A DNA stretch of 64,000 bases from Leptospira ryugenii (lineage in GTDB: Bacteria > Spirochaetota > Leptospiria > Leptospirales > Leptospiraceae), in contig NZ_BFBB01000004.1 in assembly GCF_003114855.1 (NCBI RefSeq), positions 186,001 through 250,000 of the forward strand, in the 5' to 3' direction. Position 1 is the first letter of the stretch. Each line of letters opens with the position of its first letter. The notes under the pieces were generated by a model. That model saw nothing but the letters and a program-made list of their open reading frames with translations, did no database searches and was not told the DNA's origin. Below, one piece after another: positions 49,698 to 58,008 of the stretch. Made by a program: the position numbers and the translations under genes.

Positions 49698-50291
49698 CTA
49701 CTTTGCCTGTAAAATAGAAAGCAGCTCTCCTTCCATCTCTTCGAAATAATCTGCATTTTGGGTAATGACATAGAGTTGCGAATTGCCTTGGAATATTTTT
49801 ATGAATTGTCTGGCTTTGTTGAGACAGAACTCTTGCACATCCCGAGAGGATTGCTTTTCTTTGGGCTCAAAAGATAAAAAGAAATCGGCAAAGAGATGGT
49901 ACCAGGATTCTAAGATGGCCTTCGCGATTTCAGGACTTTGTGGAGTCTTTTCGGAACTAGTCATAAACCTTGCAATCGGACAGCCAAAGTAGGCTTGGCG
50001 CCTGACTTGTCTTCTGAGCATAGAGACCCAAATACGTACGAACTGTTCGGGAGATTCTGCTTTTGCCATCAAAATTTTCCATCCTTGGACAAAGGAACTT
50101 CCTTGGATTTGTAGATAGAGCTCCCCAACCTCCCCTTTATTTTGGAAGTGTCGATAAAAACTCGCCTTATGAGTCTCCGAGGCCTCAATCAAATGGTTCA
50201 CGGTCGTAGCATCAAAGCCTTGCCTGTAGATCAAATCTACCGCAGCTTTCATTAACCGTTCTTTCGGATTTCCTTTTTCCTCGGTTTGCAT
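49698..50291 (-). CDS. TetR family regulator of the YdhR/ADH cassette
   Basis: A TetR protein with DLIYRQGFDATTVNHLIEASET then HKASFYRHFQNKGEVG as helix-turn-helix. The C-terminal part includes YFGCPIARFMT, a Cys-bearing segment. The second ATG at 50291, preceded by AAAGGAAAGGT, is preferred over ATG 50309; both are in frame. Its stop lies beside the truncated LamG fragment. It is divergent from a two-gene operon, with a 34-bp palindrome and a 20-bp near-copy between them, so it is the obvious repressor. Confidence 0.9.
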   Translation of the reverse strand: MQTEEKGNPKERLMKAAVDLIYRQGFDATTVNHLIEASETHKASFYRHFQNKGEVGELYLQIQGSSFVQGWKILMAKAESPEQFVRIWVSMLRRQVRRQAYFGCPIARFMTSSEKTPQSPEIAKAILESWYHLFADFFLSFEPKEKQSSRDVQEFCLNKARQFIKIFQGNSQLYVITQNADYFEEMEGELLSILQAK

Positions 50292-50317
50292 ACCTTTCCT
50301 TTTTTTCATTCTCAGAA

Positions 50318-50351
50318 AAAAATGGATAGACTAAATAGTCTATCCATTTTT
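50318..50351. promoter_or_regulatory. 34-bp perfect palindrome, TetR operator 1
   Basis: AAAAATGGATAGACTA - AA - TAGTCTATCCATTTTT: two 16-base arms, fully complementary, around a 2-base centre. It lies between the divergent TetR gene and the YdhR-like operon. Confidence 0.8.
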
Positions 50352-50367
50352 GAGTCGATCCATGTTC

Positions 50368-50387
50368 GATAGACCAAATAGTCTATC
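50368..50387. promoter_or_regulatory. TetR operator 2
   Basis: GATAGACCA - AA - TAGTCTATC repeats the core of the first palindrome with one mismatch. It lies just upstream of the AGGAG ribosome site and ATG 50401. Confidence 0.75.
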
Positions 50388-50400
50388 CAAAGGAGAACCC

Positions 50401-51066
50401 ATGAAATTCAAATCCACACTACTCATACTATTCCTAGGCCTAAGCCCTATTTTTGCCGATGGGATGCCTGGAAATACCTTAGACCCAAAAACGGCGGTCC
50501 TGACCTGGACACGAGTCAATCGTCCTTGGTATGCAGTTTCCTTTTTGATCAAATCAAAGATGAAAGATTCTATACCCGAATACAAAGCCATTCCCGGCCT
50601 TGCCCTTAAATCCTATAGCATAGAAACCGAGCAAAGCTCATTTGGAGGCATCTATATCTGGAAGTCAGAACAAGCGGCTCGGGATTGGTTCAATCCCAAT
50701 TGGTTTGCTCGCGTGAAAGAAAAGTATGGGGAAACGGAAGTCCCAATTCTTCCCCTTGTTTGGATGCCCAAAGAAGAAGACTTTCTTAGGGCTAGAGAAT
50801 CTGCGACCTATGCAAAAGTGTTTCAAATAAAATCCAATCTGAGTCCAAAAACTGCCAAAGAATGGGAAGAAATGACAAAATCATTCCAAAAAGAAGCAGG
50901 TTTTTTGACTGCTATTTCCGCAAAACAAGGGATAGATGATGTTCTCTACTTTACTTTTTGGAAGGATAGACCAGAAGGAAAGGAAAATGAATCCCACATT
51001 AAACTGACTAAGGGTTCCTTTCTAGGAATATGTGAGCTACCTATCCAATTGAGTAATTTAAAATGA
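50401..51066 (+). CDS. Exported YdhR/ABM-like putative monooxygenase
   Basis: A 221-residue protein from ATG 50401 after AGGAG. Signal peptide MKFKSTLLILFLGLSPIFADG. The mature part is a dimeric alpha-beta barrel-like layout: VSFLIKSKMKDSIPEYKAIPGLALKSYSI, SSFGGIYIWKSEQAARDWF and then a second, similar half. SFGGIYIWKSEQAARDW matches YdhR-like proteins (small monooxygenase fold). Export is unusual for this fold. It is the first gene of a two-gene operon with an alcohol dehydrogenase (ATGA overlap) under a TetR repressor. Function is inferred by fold only. Confidence 0.7.
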   Translation: MKFKSTLLILFLGLSPIFADGMPGNTLDPKTAVLTWTRVNRPWYAVSFLIKSKMKDSIPEYKAIPGLALKSYSIETEQSSFGGIYIWKSEQAARDWFNPNWFARVKEKYGETEVPILPLVWMPKEEDFLRARESATYAKVFQIKSNLSPKTAKEWEEMTKSFQKEAGFLTAISAKQGIDDVLYFTFWKDRPEGKENESHIKLTKGSFLGICELPIQLSNLK

Positions 51067-52097
51067 ATATGCAACAACTTGTATACGTCAAAAAAAATAC
51101 AATAGAGTGGAGGGAGACAGAATCTCCTTCCTTCACCTCATCAAACCAGGCTTTGGTGAAACCTCTCGCAGTTTCGCGTTGCGACTTAGACCTTCCCATA
51201 ATAAGAGGCCAAACACTCTTCCGAGCCCCATTCCCCATTGGACACGAATTTGTGGGTGAAATCGTAGATGTGACAGATGATCTAAAAGACAATTTCAAAA
51301 AAGGAGATCGTGTGGCAGTGCCATTTCAAATCTCTTGTGGAATTTGTCCTCATTGTAAAACTCTTCATTCACAAGCCTGCGAAACGGTTCCTTTTGGCTC
51401 AAACTATGGAATTGGGAAGTCTGCTAAAGATTTTGGAGGTGCGCTATCTGATTTGGTTCTCGTACCTTATGCAAAAGAAATGATACTACCTTTATCTCCA
51501 AACATTGATTTGGCTTCGATTGCCAGCTTATCAGATAATATGGTAGAAGCGTGGAAACTAGTAGGCCAACATCTGGATTTAAAACCAAACTCTTCAGTTA
51601 TGGTGATTGGTGGCTTTGCAGCAAGCATAGGTTTGTACTCTGTTCTCCTAGCCAAAAGTATGGGAGTAAAAAAATTATTATACATAGATACGGATCGCAC
51701 TCGTCTTTCTCTAGTGCAATCTTTCGGTATTGATGTGATGGAGATTGATCAATTTCCAAGAGCACATGCCGAACGGTTTGATATCATCGCCGATGCACAT
51801 GGCACAAAAGAAGCTTGGCTTTTTGGTTTGCGATCGGCGAGTGTCGATGGTATCTTTGGAACTGCTTCTATTTTTTGGACAAATGATTTGCCCATTCCGT
51901 ACCTAGATCTCTATAATTTCGGCATCCAAATCCACATAGGAAGAGTTAGATCCAGAGAATGGATGCCGAAAATTTTGGATTTAGTTGAATCTGGTACTTA
52001 CAAACCTGGTCCAGTTGTGACAAAAGTAGTTTCTTGGAAAGATGCGGACAGAGCGTACTTAGAAGAAGAGACAAAACTAGTTGTGCTTCGGAACTGA
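51063..52097 (+). CDS. Zinc-dependent alcohol dehydrogenase
   Basis: A 344-residue medium-chain dehydrogenase/reductase. Catalytic zinc residues: Cys in SRCDLDLP and the His-Glu pair in IGHEFVGEI. The structural zinc is complete (CGICPHCKTLHSQAC, four Cys). The NAD site is degenerate: VIGGFAASIGLYSVLLAKSMG where GxGxxG is expected. The substrate is unknown. ATG 51063 overlaps the YdhR-like stop in ATGA, so they are co-translated under one TetR repressor, a set-up suited to clearing a small alcohol or aldehyde inducer. The last 21 bp overlap the convergent GH18 gene. Confidence 0.9.
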   Translation: MNMQQLVYVKKNTIEWRETESPSFTSSNQALVKPLAVSRCDLDLPIIRGQTLFRAPFPIGHEFVGEIVDVTDDLKDNFKKGDRVAVPFQISCGICPHCKTLHSQACETVPFGSNYGIGKSAKDFGGALSDLVLVPYAKEMILPLSPNIDLASIASLSDNMVEAWKLVGQHLDLKPNSSVMVIGGFAASIGLYSVLLAKSMGVKKLLYIDTDRTRLSLVQSFGIDVMEIDQFPRAHAERFDIIADAHGTKEAWLFGLRSASVDGIFGTASIFWTNDLPIPYLDLYNFGIQIHIGRVRSREWMPKILDLVESGTYKPGPVVTKVVSWKDADRAYLEEETKLVVLRN

Positions 52098-53390
52098 TTC
52101 ACCTAAAGATTCACGATGATTTTCCTTGATTGCCTCTTCTAAAAAAGTATGGATCTCGGGATCATTGTCTCGTACCAATTGCCAAAAGGAAAATCCTGCG
52201 ATTTTCCTTTTTTTTAGAGCATTGTACTTTGTCGCAAATGCTCCTCGATTCATATAAAAAGCTACGTGGTCACATCCATCAACTGTATACCAAAGACTCG
52301 GATCTTCATATACCTTGCCCAAGTGTCGGTAGAGATAAGGATCAAGTTCTGGCCACTCGTTCGTAGACCGAGGGTATGACTTCATGATGGCAGGTATAGA
52401 TGTGGGCTCCTTTTTAAGAGGATTTTTTTCTCGGATGATTTTTCTTGCATAAGAATAATAGACGGCCTTTGTCTCTCCCTCGCAATTGAGTGGCCAATCA
52501 TAACCATAAGTTGGTATTGCCATATAGAGTTTTTCTTTTGGGATTTTGGCAAGTGCATAGTCCAAAATCTTTTCAATCCAATCCAATGGAGCTTGTGGCC
52601 CTGGACCTGGAAAACCTGGTCCCCTTGGGTACAGTTCGTACGCCATAATCTTTATTTTGTCTGCAACCTTTCCCAAAAATTCATAATCATGTGTCCATTG
52701 GCCTTTATAGGATTCAAAGTAGTCTACTTTGATATTTTGTTTCAAGCCTGGGCACTTAAAATCAATCGTATCTTGGATGGCTGTTTTTGGGTGTATGGCT
52801 ACGCTCAATAGTTTGTCTTTTTCTTTCAGTTTCTTTTTTAATTCGATCAAAAAATCTTCAAAGGCTTCTTTTCGGTCACAACCCATTCCCTCATAATCAA
52901 TGTCGATTCCATCCCAACCATAGAGATCAATTTCTTTCAGAATGGCTTCGATATGCCGGCTTCGGATTTTGAAATCAGGATCTTTTGCGCCAATGGCTTC
53001 CATAATCAATTCAGAATTATTTTCCCAACGAAAGATAGTAGGGATAAGTAAAGTGTTTGGTGATTTTTCTCTCACATACAAAACCAAATCTCTGGTTTCT
53101 TTTTCTGACCATACATTGTGAATCTCACCTGTATTGCGTCTCCCTCCCTTTAGATTATAGATAAAGGGGTGCATTTCATCATACAAATGAACATATTTTT
53201 TGATGCTTGCGATATCAGAGGACCATGTGGAAGCTAACATTCGATAATGGTTTGATTGTTTGGGTGATACTTGTTTTGGTTCTGGATTTTTTTGACAGAT
53301 TGAGAAAGTAAGAGAGAAGATGAGTAGCGCGAGAAGAAAAAAAACCTTCCGGAGATAGTTTAGTCTAAGAGTTGTGCGAGCAGGAATCAT
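52077..53390 (-). CDS. Glycoside hydrolase family 18 lipoprotein
   Basis: A 437-residue protein. The N-terminal helix and LTFSICQKNP make a lipobox at Cys31, so it is membrane-anchored outside the cytoplasm. The GH18 signature DGIDIDYEGMG contains the catalytic Glu (DxxDxDxE pattern). GPGPQAPLDWIEKILDYALAKIP, LYMAIPTYGYDW and GFSFWQLVRDND are other family segments. GH18 enzymes cut chitin-like or N-acetylglucosamine polymers; YaaH-like members act on peptidoglycan. The start ATG 53390 lies 17 bp inside the divergent lipocalin gene. Confidence 0.9.
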   Translation of the reverse strand: MIPARTTLRLNYLRKVFFLLALLIFSLTFSICQKNPEPKQVSPKQSNHYRMLASTWSSDIASIKKYVHLYDEMHPFIYNLKGGRRNTGEIHNVWSEKETRDLVLYVREKSPNTLLIPTIFRWENNSELIMEAIGAKDPDFKIRSRHIEAILKEIDLYGWDGIDIDYEGMGCDRKEAFEDFLIELKKKLKEKDKLLSVAIHPKTAIQDTIDFKCPGLKQNIKVDYFESYKGQWTHDYEFLGKVADKIKIMAYELYPRGPGFPGPGPQAPLDWIEKILDYALAKIPKEKLYMAIPTYGYDWPLNCEGETKAVYYSYARKIIREKNPLKKEPTSIPAIMKSYPRSTNEWPELDPYLYRHLGKVYEDPSLWYTVDGCDHVAFYMNRGAFATKYNALKKRKIAGFSFWQLVRDNDPEIHTFLEEAIKENHRESLGESVPKHN

Positions 53391-53943
53391 TTTTCTTTTG
53401 TTTCTCTCCTTTTGTAGCTCCCCTAAGAAAGAGGAGAGACCAGTTTGGGAACCTTTTCTTATTTTTGGTTTAACTTCCTATGCGAGTACATCGCCCTTTG
53501 ATTCTTTTGCCGAACGAGAGATAGATTTTTCTAGATTCCTCGGTACATGGAATGAAATGCAAAGAATCGATACTAGTTTCCAAAGTGGACTTTCAAGGTC
53601 AAGGGCGACTTACAGTGATATTGGCAATGGCCAAATAGGAGTATTGAACCAGGGCACGAGATCCGATGGAGGCACGACTGCGCAAAATGGGATCGCCTTA
53701 GTCCCAGATCCAAAAGTGGGAAGATTGAAAGTGAGCTTTGCTTTTCCTTTCTTTTTTGGTGACTTTCTCATCTTACGGATCGACCGAGTGAATTACCAAA
53801 CAGCGCTGATAGGTGGTCCTACGGAAAATTTTCTTTGGATCTTTTCCCGACAAGAAAGCATAGATCCAGCCATTGAAACAAGTTACATCGAATATGCGAA
53901 GGGTGCAGGTTACCGTGTTGCCTCCCTGAAACGATTTCGTTAG
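53374..53943 (+). CDS. Outer-membrane lipocalin (Blc-like) lipoprotein
   Basis: A 189-residue lipoprotein from GTG 53374: RAGIIFLLFLSFCSS with Cys14. The lipocalin fold is marked by RFLGTWNEMQRIDTSF (the GxW of strand A), SGLSRSRATYSDIGNGQIGVLNQG (strands B-C) and FLWIFSRQESI (the TDY/Arg segment in variant form). These proteins carry lipids in the cell envelope. The front overlaps the divergent GH18 gene by 17 bp, and the end shares TTAG with the convergent DUF2306 gene. Confidence 0.87.
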   Translation: MRAGIIFLLFLSFCSSPKKEERPVWEPFLIFGLTSYASTSPFDSFAEREIDFSRFLGTWNEMQRIDTSFQSGLSRSRATYSDIGNGQIGVLNQGTRSDGGTTAQNGIALVPDPKVGRLKVSFAFPFFFGDFLILRIDRVNYQTALIGGPTENFLWIFSRQESIDPAIETSYIEYAKGAGYRVASLKRFR

Positions 53944-54569
53944 GTATTACGTAGGTATACTTCCGCAAAAACAATGTTAATGATCCAACCTGCGGCCATA
54001 AGTCCATCTCTTATCCAGCCACTCGGATCACCACCAACTAAGACAAACCAAGGAAGGTGAGTGAACACTTGTGTGCCTGCTCCTAATCCAACCGCATAAG
54101 CTCTCACCATCCACATCCGATGCTCTTTAACGTTTAATTTTCGTATCTCGCGGTACGCGTATAGAAGACAAAGGAGCATCCAAAGACCAACAATCAATCG
54201 GGTATAAAAGAGTGATGGGCCATCGGTAGGTACTTTTGGATAAAAAAATGCCATCCATATGCCAGTCGCTGCTGCCATGAGTCCACAGAGCAAAAGAAAA
54301 CGTCCCAATCGCCTGTGTATCGTTATGTGATTTTTTCTAAAATTAGAAGAAAATTGAAATATTGATAGAAGGCCATAAAAAACAGCTGAAAGGATGTGAA
54401 GGATAACGGGTACCGGAGCCTCAGCAAAGCGTTGGTCTGCCAAAGGAAGTTCTGAACCTGAGAGTAAGTTGAATAACCTTATACTACCAGCAAGGCTTGG
54501 AACCAAGTTTAAAATCAGAAGAAATACCAACATCCAGCTATCTTTCGAGAGTTTGGAAAATAAGGACAT
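53940..54569 (-). CDS. DUF2306 membrane protein
   Basis: A 209-residue protein from ATG 54569 with about six membrane helices. RKNHITIHRRLGRFLLL, YREIRKLNVKEHRMWMVRAYAVG and HLPWFVLVGG match DUF2306, where IHRxxGR and KxHxxWMxR motifs bind heme or quinone-like cofactors by prediction. It could begin at TTG 54590. Function unknown. It shares a 4-bp double stop with the lipocalin and is divergent from the Crp/Fnr gene, which could regulate it. Confidence 0.82.
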   Translation of the reverse strand: MSLFSKLSKDSWMLVFLLILNLVPSLAGSIRLFNLLSGSELPLADQRFAEAPVPVILHILSAVFYGLLSIFQFSSNFRKNHITIHRRLGRFLLLCGLMAAATGIWMAFFYPKVPTDGPSLFYTRLIVGLWMLLCLLYAYREIRKLNVKEHRMWMVRAYAVGLGAGTQVFTHLPWFVLVGGDPSGWIRDGLMAAGWIINIVFAEVYLRNT

Positions 54570-54629
54570 AGAAGAAGAAATCTCTCGCAATTTTGGTCTG
54601 ACAAGGATAAAATCAAGAGATTAGAAATT

Positions 54630-55238
54630 ATGGCATCCAAAAGAATTCCACTGCAAACAGAAGACCTAACATTTCTCTACCAATCACTTTCTAGTATCCT
54701 TCCGATTCCTAAAAGTATTTGGGAGGAGATGCCTGAAGATTTTTTTACAATGCGCTTTTTAGAGAAAGGAGAGTTTTTTTTAAAGGAGGGAAAAGTGGCC
54801 TCTGAGATGGCCATTGTTAAGGATGGTCTTGTCATGGAATCATACTTAACAAAGAAAGGTGATGAATTTGTAAAAACATATAATTTTCCTGGAGAACTAA
54901 CAGGTTCTTATTATGACCTACTGTCGGGTGTAGGTTCTACTTGTTCAATACGTGCTTTGAAGGACTCAAGATTTGCAGTGGCTCCCTTCCAAAAATTACT
55001 CCAACTCAGAGAGAGCTCTCATTTTTGGGCAAAGTGGAATCTGCGTTTGGTGGAACTCTTGTTTCAAAAAAAAGCAAAACGCGAATTTGAATTGTTAACC
55101 ATGTCTGCAGAAGAGAGATATCAAAGTCTTAAAAGGGAAAGGCCAAATATTGAATCCGAACTTAGCCAACAACAGATTGCTTCTTTTTTGAGAATCACAC
55201 CTGTTACCCTCAGTCGAATTAAAAACCAAGCATATTAA
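54630..55238 (+). CDS. Crp/Fnr family transcriptional regulator
   Basis: A 202-residue protein: an N-terminal cyclic-nucleotide-binding-type beta barrel (FLEKGEFFLKEGKVASEMAIVKDGLVM) and a C-terminal winged helix with LSQQQIASFLRITPVTLSRIK as recognition segment. Conserved ligand residues of cAMP receptors (GE...RSA) are absent, so it may bind another effector or none. It lies divergent from the DUF2306 gene, which is a likely target. Confidence 0.88.
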   Translation: MASKRIPLQTEDLTFLYQSLSSILPIPKSIWEEMPEDFFTMRFLEKGEFFLKEGKVASEMAIVKDGLVMESYLTKKGDEFVKTYNFPGELTGSYYDLLSGVGSTCSIRALKDSRFAVAPFQKLLQLRESSHFWAKWNLRLVELLFQKKAKREFELLTMSAEERYQSLKRERPNIESELSQQQIASFLRITPVTLSRIKNQAY

Positions 55239-55259
55239 TGTTTTTTCAATTGCAAATGC

Positions 55260-56495
55260 TTAAGGAGAGAGGTTCCAATTGAAAAGGATTGTTTCTCTTT
55301 CCTCTTGGGTTTTTGCTAGCCTTTGAGCACTTTCTAAATGAGAATTGGCCAAGTCCCGATTTTCCTGTTTCCAAATATAAGCGAGAAGTAAATGAAAGTA
55401 TACACTCTCAGGAATATTGTTTTGGGTGCTTAAAAGTGCTAAAGCATCTATTCTTCCTTTGCTTCGAAAGACAGAATACACCTGATTGAGAAACACTGTT
55501 TTATTTTCTGTTAAGCGAAACAATTGTTCATTTAAGTCAGATAGAATCTCCCATTTCTCTTTATTGTCCTCTCGCGTATGCATCATTGCGATCATAGCTT
55601 CCACTTGATAGTCTGTTTGTAACCTTCTCGAAGCTTCAAGACTCTTTGTTAAGTAGATATTTCCGAACTGGATAAGCTCTTGGTTCCATTTTGTACGGTC
55701 TTGGTGGTCAATCGCCAAAAGATATGGCGTCTCAGCTACCCTACTTTCCAATCGAGAGGAATGAAAGGCAAAGAGAGCAACTAAAGCATCTACATCATAA
55801 CTTTTCAAAGTCTGATTTTGGCTTAGCAAAAGACTCAATCGCAAAGCCTCGCGCATCAAATCGATTTGTAAAATGCCTTTCTTGGAATGCCCGTAGTGTC
55901 CTTGCGTAAAGACTAAGTAAATGATTTTCAAAACAGAAGCTCTTCTTTCTTCCAGTTCTTGCCTTGGGGGGAATGCCATACTCAATGATTGATTTTGGAT
56001 AGTTTGGCGGGCACGGTATAATTTTTTTTGGATGGTTTCTTCTTCCATCATTTGCAATTCTGCAATTTCTTTCACGGTAAATCCGAAGGAAGTTTTTAAG
56101 GCAAGAGCGATTTGGCTGTCTACAGGCAAACTTGGGTGAGAGATCGCAAACAATACTTGCAAGGTGTTGTCATCTATACTTTGGATTTCCTTTTCCCAGA
56201 CTGCTTCCAAATGGAACTCTTTTGGGAAAATGTTTAGATTCTTTTCTAGTATCTTTTCTCTATTTTTAATTTTTTGGATCTTGGAGAGAATTTTGTTCTT
56301 TGCTACCGCATACAACCAAGCCTTTGGATTTTCCGGAAGTCCTTTTAACTTCCAAACTTCAAATGCACTGAGAAAGGTTTCTTGGACCGCATCTTCAATC
56401 TCTTCAAAGTACGAAAAGCCAAAGATTTTGATCAGAGTAGCAGTTAAGTTTCTCGATTCTTCCCGATAAATTTGAGTGAGTTGTTTCTCTTTCAT
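55260..56495 (-). CDS. ECF42-type RNA polymerase sigma factor
   Basis: A 411-residue protein from ATG 56495. Region 2 is EIEDAVQETFLSAFEVW and AWLYAVAKNKILSKIQ; region 4 is GFTVKEIAELQMMEEETIQKKLYRAR. After region 4 is the long (over 200 residues) TPR-like C-terminal domain with IIYLVFTQGHYG and DLMREALRLSLLL, the ECF42 hallmark. Such sigma factors are paired with a YciI/DGPF-domain protein, present 41 bp upstream. No anti-sigma gene is seen; the C-terminal domain is thought to control activity. A terminator hairpin and seven T bases run directly into the ATG; there is no ribosome site. Confidence 0.92.
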   Translation of the reverse strand: MKEKQLTQIYREESRNLTATLIKIFGFSYFEEIEDAVQETFLSAFEVWKLKGLPENPKAWLYAVAKNKILSKIQKIKNREKILEKNLNIFPKEFHLEAVWEKEIQSIDDNTLQVLFAISHPSLPVDSQIALALKTSFGFTVKEIAELQMMEEETIQKKLYRARQTIQNQSLSMAFPPRQELEERRASVLKIIYLVFTQGHYGHSKKGILQIDLMREALRLSLLLSQNQTLKSYDVDALVALFAFHSSRLESRVAETPYLLAIDHQDRTKWNQELIQFGNIYLTKSLEASRRLQTDYQVEAMIAMMHTREDNKEKWEILSDLNEQLFRLTENKTVFLNQVYSVFRSKGRIDALALLSTQNNIPESVYFHLLLAYIWKQENRDLANSHLESAQRLAKTQEERETILFNWNLSP

Positions 56496-56522
56496 AAAAA
56501 AAGGACGGAGATGACTCCGTCC
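56496..56522 (-). terminator. Intrinsic terminator abutting the ECF42 start codon
   Basis: On the minus strand GGACGGAG (56522-56515), loop TCAT, CTCCGTCC (56510-56503), then TTTTTTT (56502-56496), and the ATG at 56495. This is a strong intrinsic terminator or RNA hairpin sitting exactly where the sigma gene begins. Confidence 0.85.
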
Positions 56523-56536
56523 AAATTCTGTTTTGC

Positions 56537-56884
56537 CTAAGGCGAAAATGGCGTAATGGGGCGTACTTCCAGACTTCCATTCGGATAATTTAGAATTGGA
56601 CACTTTTTCCCAATTTCGATCGCATCTTCTATGTTAGCTGTTTTGCAAACCAAATACCCAGCCAAAATTTCTTTTGCTTCCACATATGGACCATCGCTCA
56701 CAGAACCTGGCCTTAAAACCGCACCTTCATAGTCCAAAGGTTGGGTAGCTACGAACTTACCAGATTCCACAATCTCTCGGATCCAGTTTGTCCAATGAGA
56801 CATGGTTTTTTCCCTTTCTTCGAGACTCACACTGTAGTCATTTTCACCGACAATGTTTCTGAATAATAAAATGAATTCTTTCAT
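56537..56884 (-). CDS. YciI/DGPF-domain protein, ECF42 partner
   Basis: A 115-residue protein. LRPGSVSDGPYVEAKEILAGYLV is the DGPF-type signature, here DGPY, of YCII-related proteins that accompany ECF42 sigma factors. MKEFILLFRN and NYPNGSLEVRPI are typical ends. A GGAGAGG site precedes the ATG. It follows the small membrane-protein gene by 9 bp and precedes the sigma gene. These partners are often targets or part of the ECF42 regulon; the biochemical job is not known. Confidence 0.93.
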   Translation of the reverse strand: MKEFILLFRNIVGENDYSVSLEEREKTMSHWTNWIREIVESGKFVATQPLDYEGAVLRPGSVSDGPYVEAKEILAGYLVCKTANIEDAIEIGKKCPILNYPNGSLEVRPITPFSP

Positions 56885-56893
56885 TTTCCTCTC

Positions 56894-57313
56894 CTATTTA
56901 CCTGGATTGTGTTTTGTACGATCAATGAAAGCGGCAGAGAATATACCAATTAACAATAGCTCTACGGTTCCATACACAAACCATAAAAAACCTAGGCTAT
57001 GTGGAATGGGTAATACTATGTAATTTGTATATCCATACCAAAACTTCGCTATGCCTCCCAAGGCAAGACCGATCATTGCGCCTTCTAACCATCCTTTCCC
57101 TTGGTAGGACTTTAAGAAAAGCCATACATAAGAAAAAGAAAATACTCCATAGATCCCAAAAAAAATGGAGGCATTGGCTTTCAATTCTTCAGTCTGTCTC
57201 CAAAGCGCCGAGAGGCTTCCGTAAATTGGGGACAGCAATATTTGGTTGATGATTGTTTCCAAAATGGCGACGGCCAAAAAGGTTAAAATCCCGAAAAGTA
57301 GATTGGTTTTCAT
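56894..57313 (-). CDS. Four-helix membrane protein of the ECF42 operon
   Basis: A 139-residue protein from ATG 57313, preceded by AGGAG. It has four membrane helices with polar, conserved-looking loops (INQILLSPIYGSLSALW; WLEGAMIGLALGGIAKFWYGYTNY). I recognise no named family. It is the first gene of the membrane protein - YciI - sigma operon, 9 bp before the YciI gene, so it may be the input component for the ECF42 system or a simple target. Confidence 0.72.
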   Translation of the reverse strand: MKTNLLFGILTFLAVAILETIINQILLSPIYGSLSALWRQTEELKANASIFFGIYGVFSFSYVWLFLKSYQGKGWLEGAMIGLALGGIAKFWYGYTNYIVLPIPHSLGFLWFVYGTVELLLIGIFSAAFIDRTKHNPGK

Positions 57314-57438
57314 AGGTTCACTCCTGTTTGTTTCTAAGAGGACCTTTGGGTTTTGTTTTTCTGGACATGAGGACAAAAAAAAATCCTAGTATGACAGCGC
57401 ATCCTAGGACTACTCTAAACAATACGGTAAATAGCAGA

Positions 57439-57918
57439 ATGAGGAAACAGAAACTTATGGCATGGTCAATTTTAGGTGCTGGAATATTGGCAGTTTGGTT
57501 TGGCTTTGTCCAATTGGGGAACTTACAAAAGGAATCAGAAACGCAAATCCAAACCAAAGTGTACCCTTATTTTGATTTGGTAAAAAATAGAGAATACGCA
57601 AAGGCGTATGAACTTTACTTTCACTTCGACTTTAAAAACCAATACAACCTAGAAAGGTATCTCGAAGCTCAAAGACAAAATGAACAAAATCTCGGTGCAT
57701 TGAAAAATTTCCGAGTTTTGCAAGTCCGTAACGGGGCAGGATTCACCCAAGTGAAGGACTATACATTATTTCTTGAACTCAACTTCGAGAAAGCAAAGGA
57801 AGAGGTTGTGGTGCGAATCCGCAGGCCAGAAGAGGACCAGAGCCAATTTTTGATTGATGGGATTTGGAAGGGAAGCTATGGAAGGTCTGCCCTACTTTGG
57901 GAAAAAACAGTCTATTGA
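57439..57918 (+). CDS. Single-pass membrane protein, NTF2/DUF4019-like, hypothetical
   Basis: A 159-residue protein with one N-terminal helix (MAWSILGAGILAVWFGFV). The soluble part starts YPYFDLVKNREYAKAYELYF, common in NTF2-like proteins where a helical K-N-x-x-Y-x-x-AY segment leads into beta strands. The starting point is uncertain: the frame opens at 57328, ATG 57439 (MRKQKLMAW) has a basic tail before the helix, and ATG 57457 has AGGAAAC upstream. It is divergent from the ECF42 operon. Function unknown. Confidence 0.6.
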   Translation: MRKQKLMAWSILGAGILAVWFGFVQLGNLQKESETQIQTKVYPYFDLVKNREYAKAYELYFHFDFKNQYNLERYLEAQRQNEQNLGALKNFRVLQVRNGAGFTQVKDYTLFLELNFEKAKEEVVVRIRRPEEDQSQFLIDGIWKGSYGRSALLWEKTVY

Positions 57919-58008
57919 ACTAGAAACTGGCAAAGCCCTTAGGGTGTAGAATTGATTTGATCCGCCTTGCCTCCTAGTCTCAGCTTACAATCATTGTCCT
58001 AAAGAGCC

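Noticed and set aside
55260..56603. Longer ECF42 frame starting at 56603
   Set aside because: The extra residues lie inside the YciI gene and translate the terminator stem; the domain begins at the later ATG.
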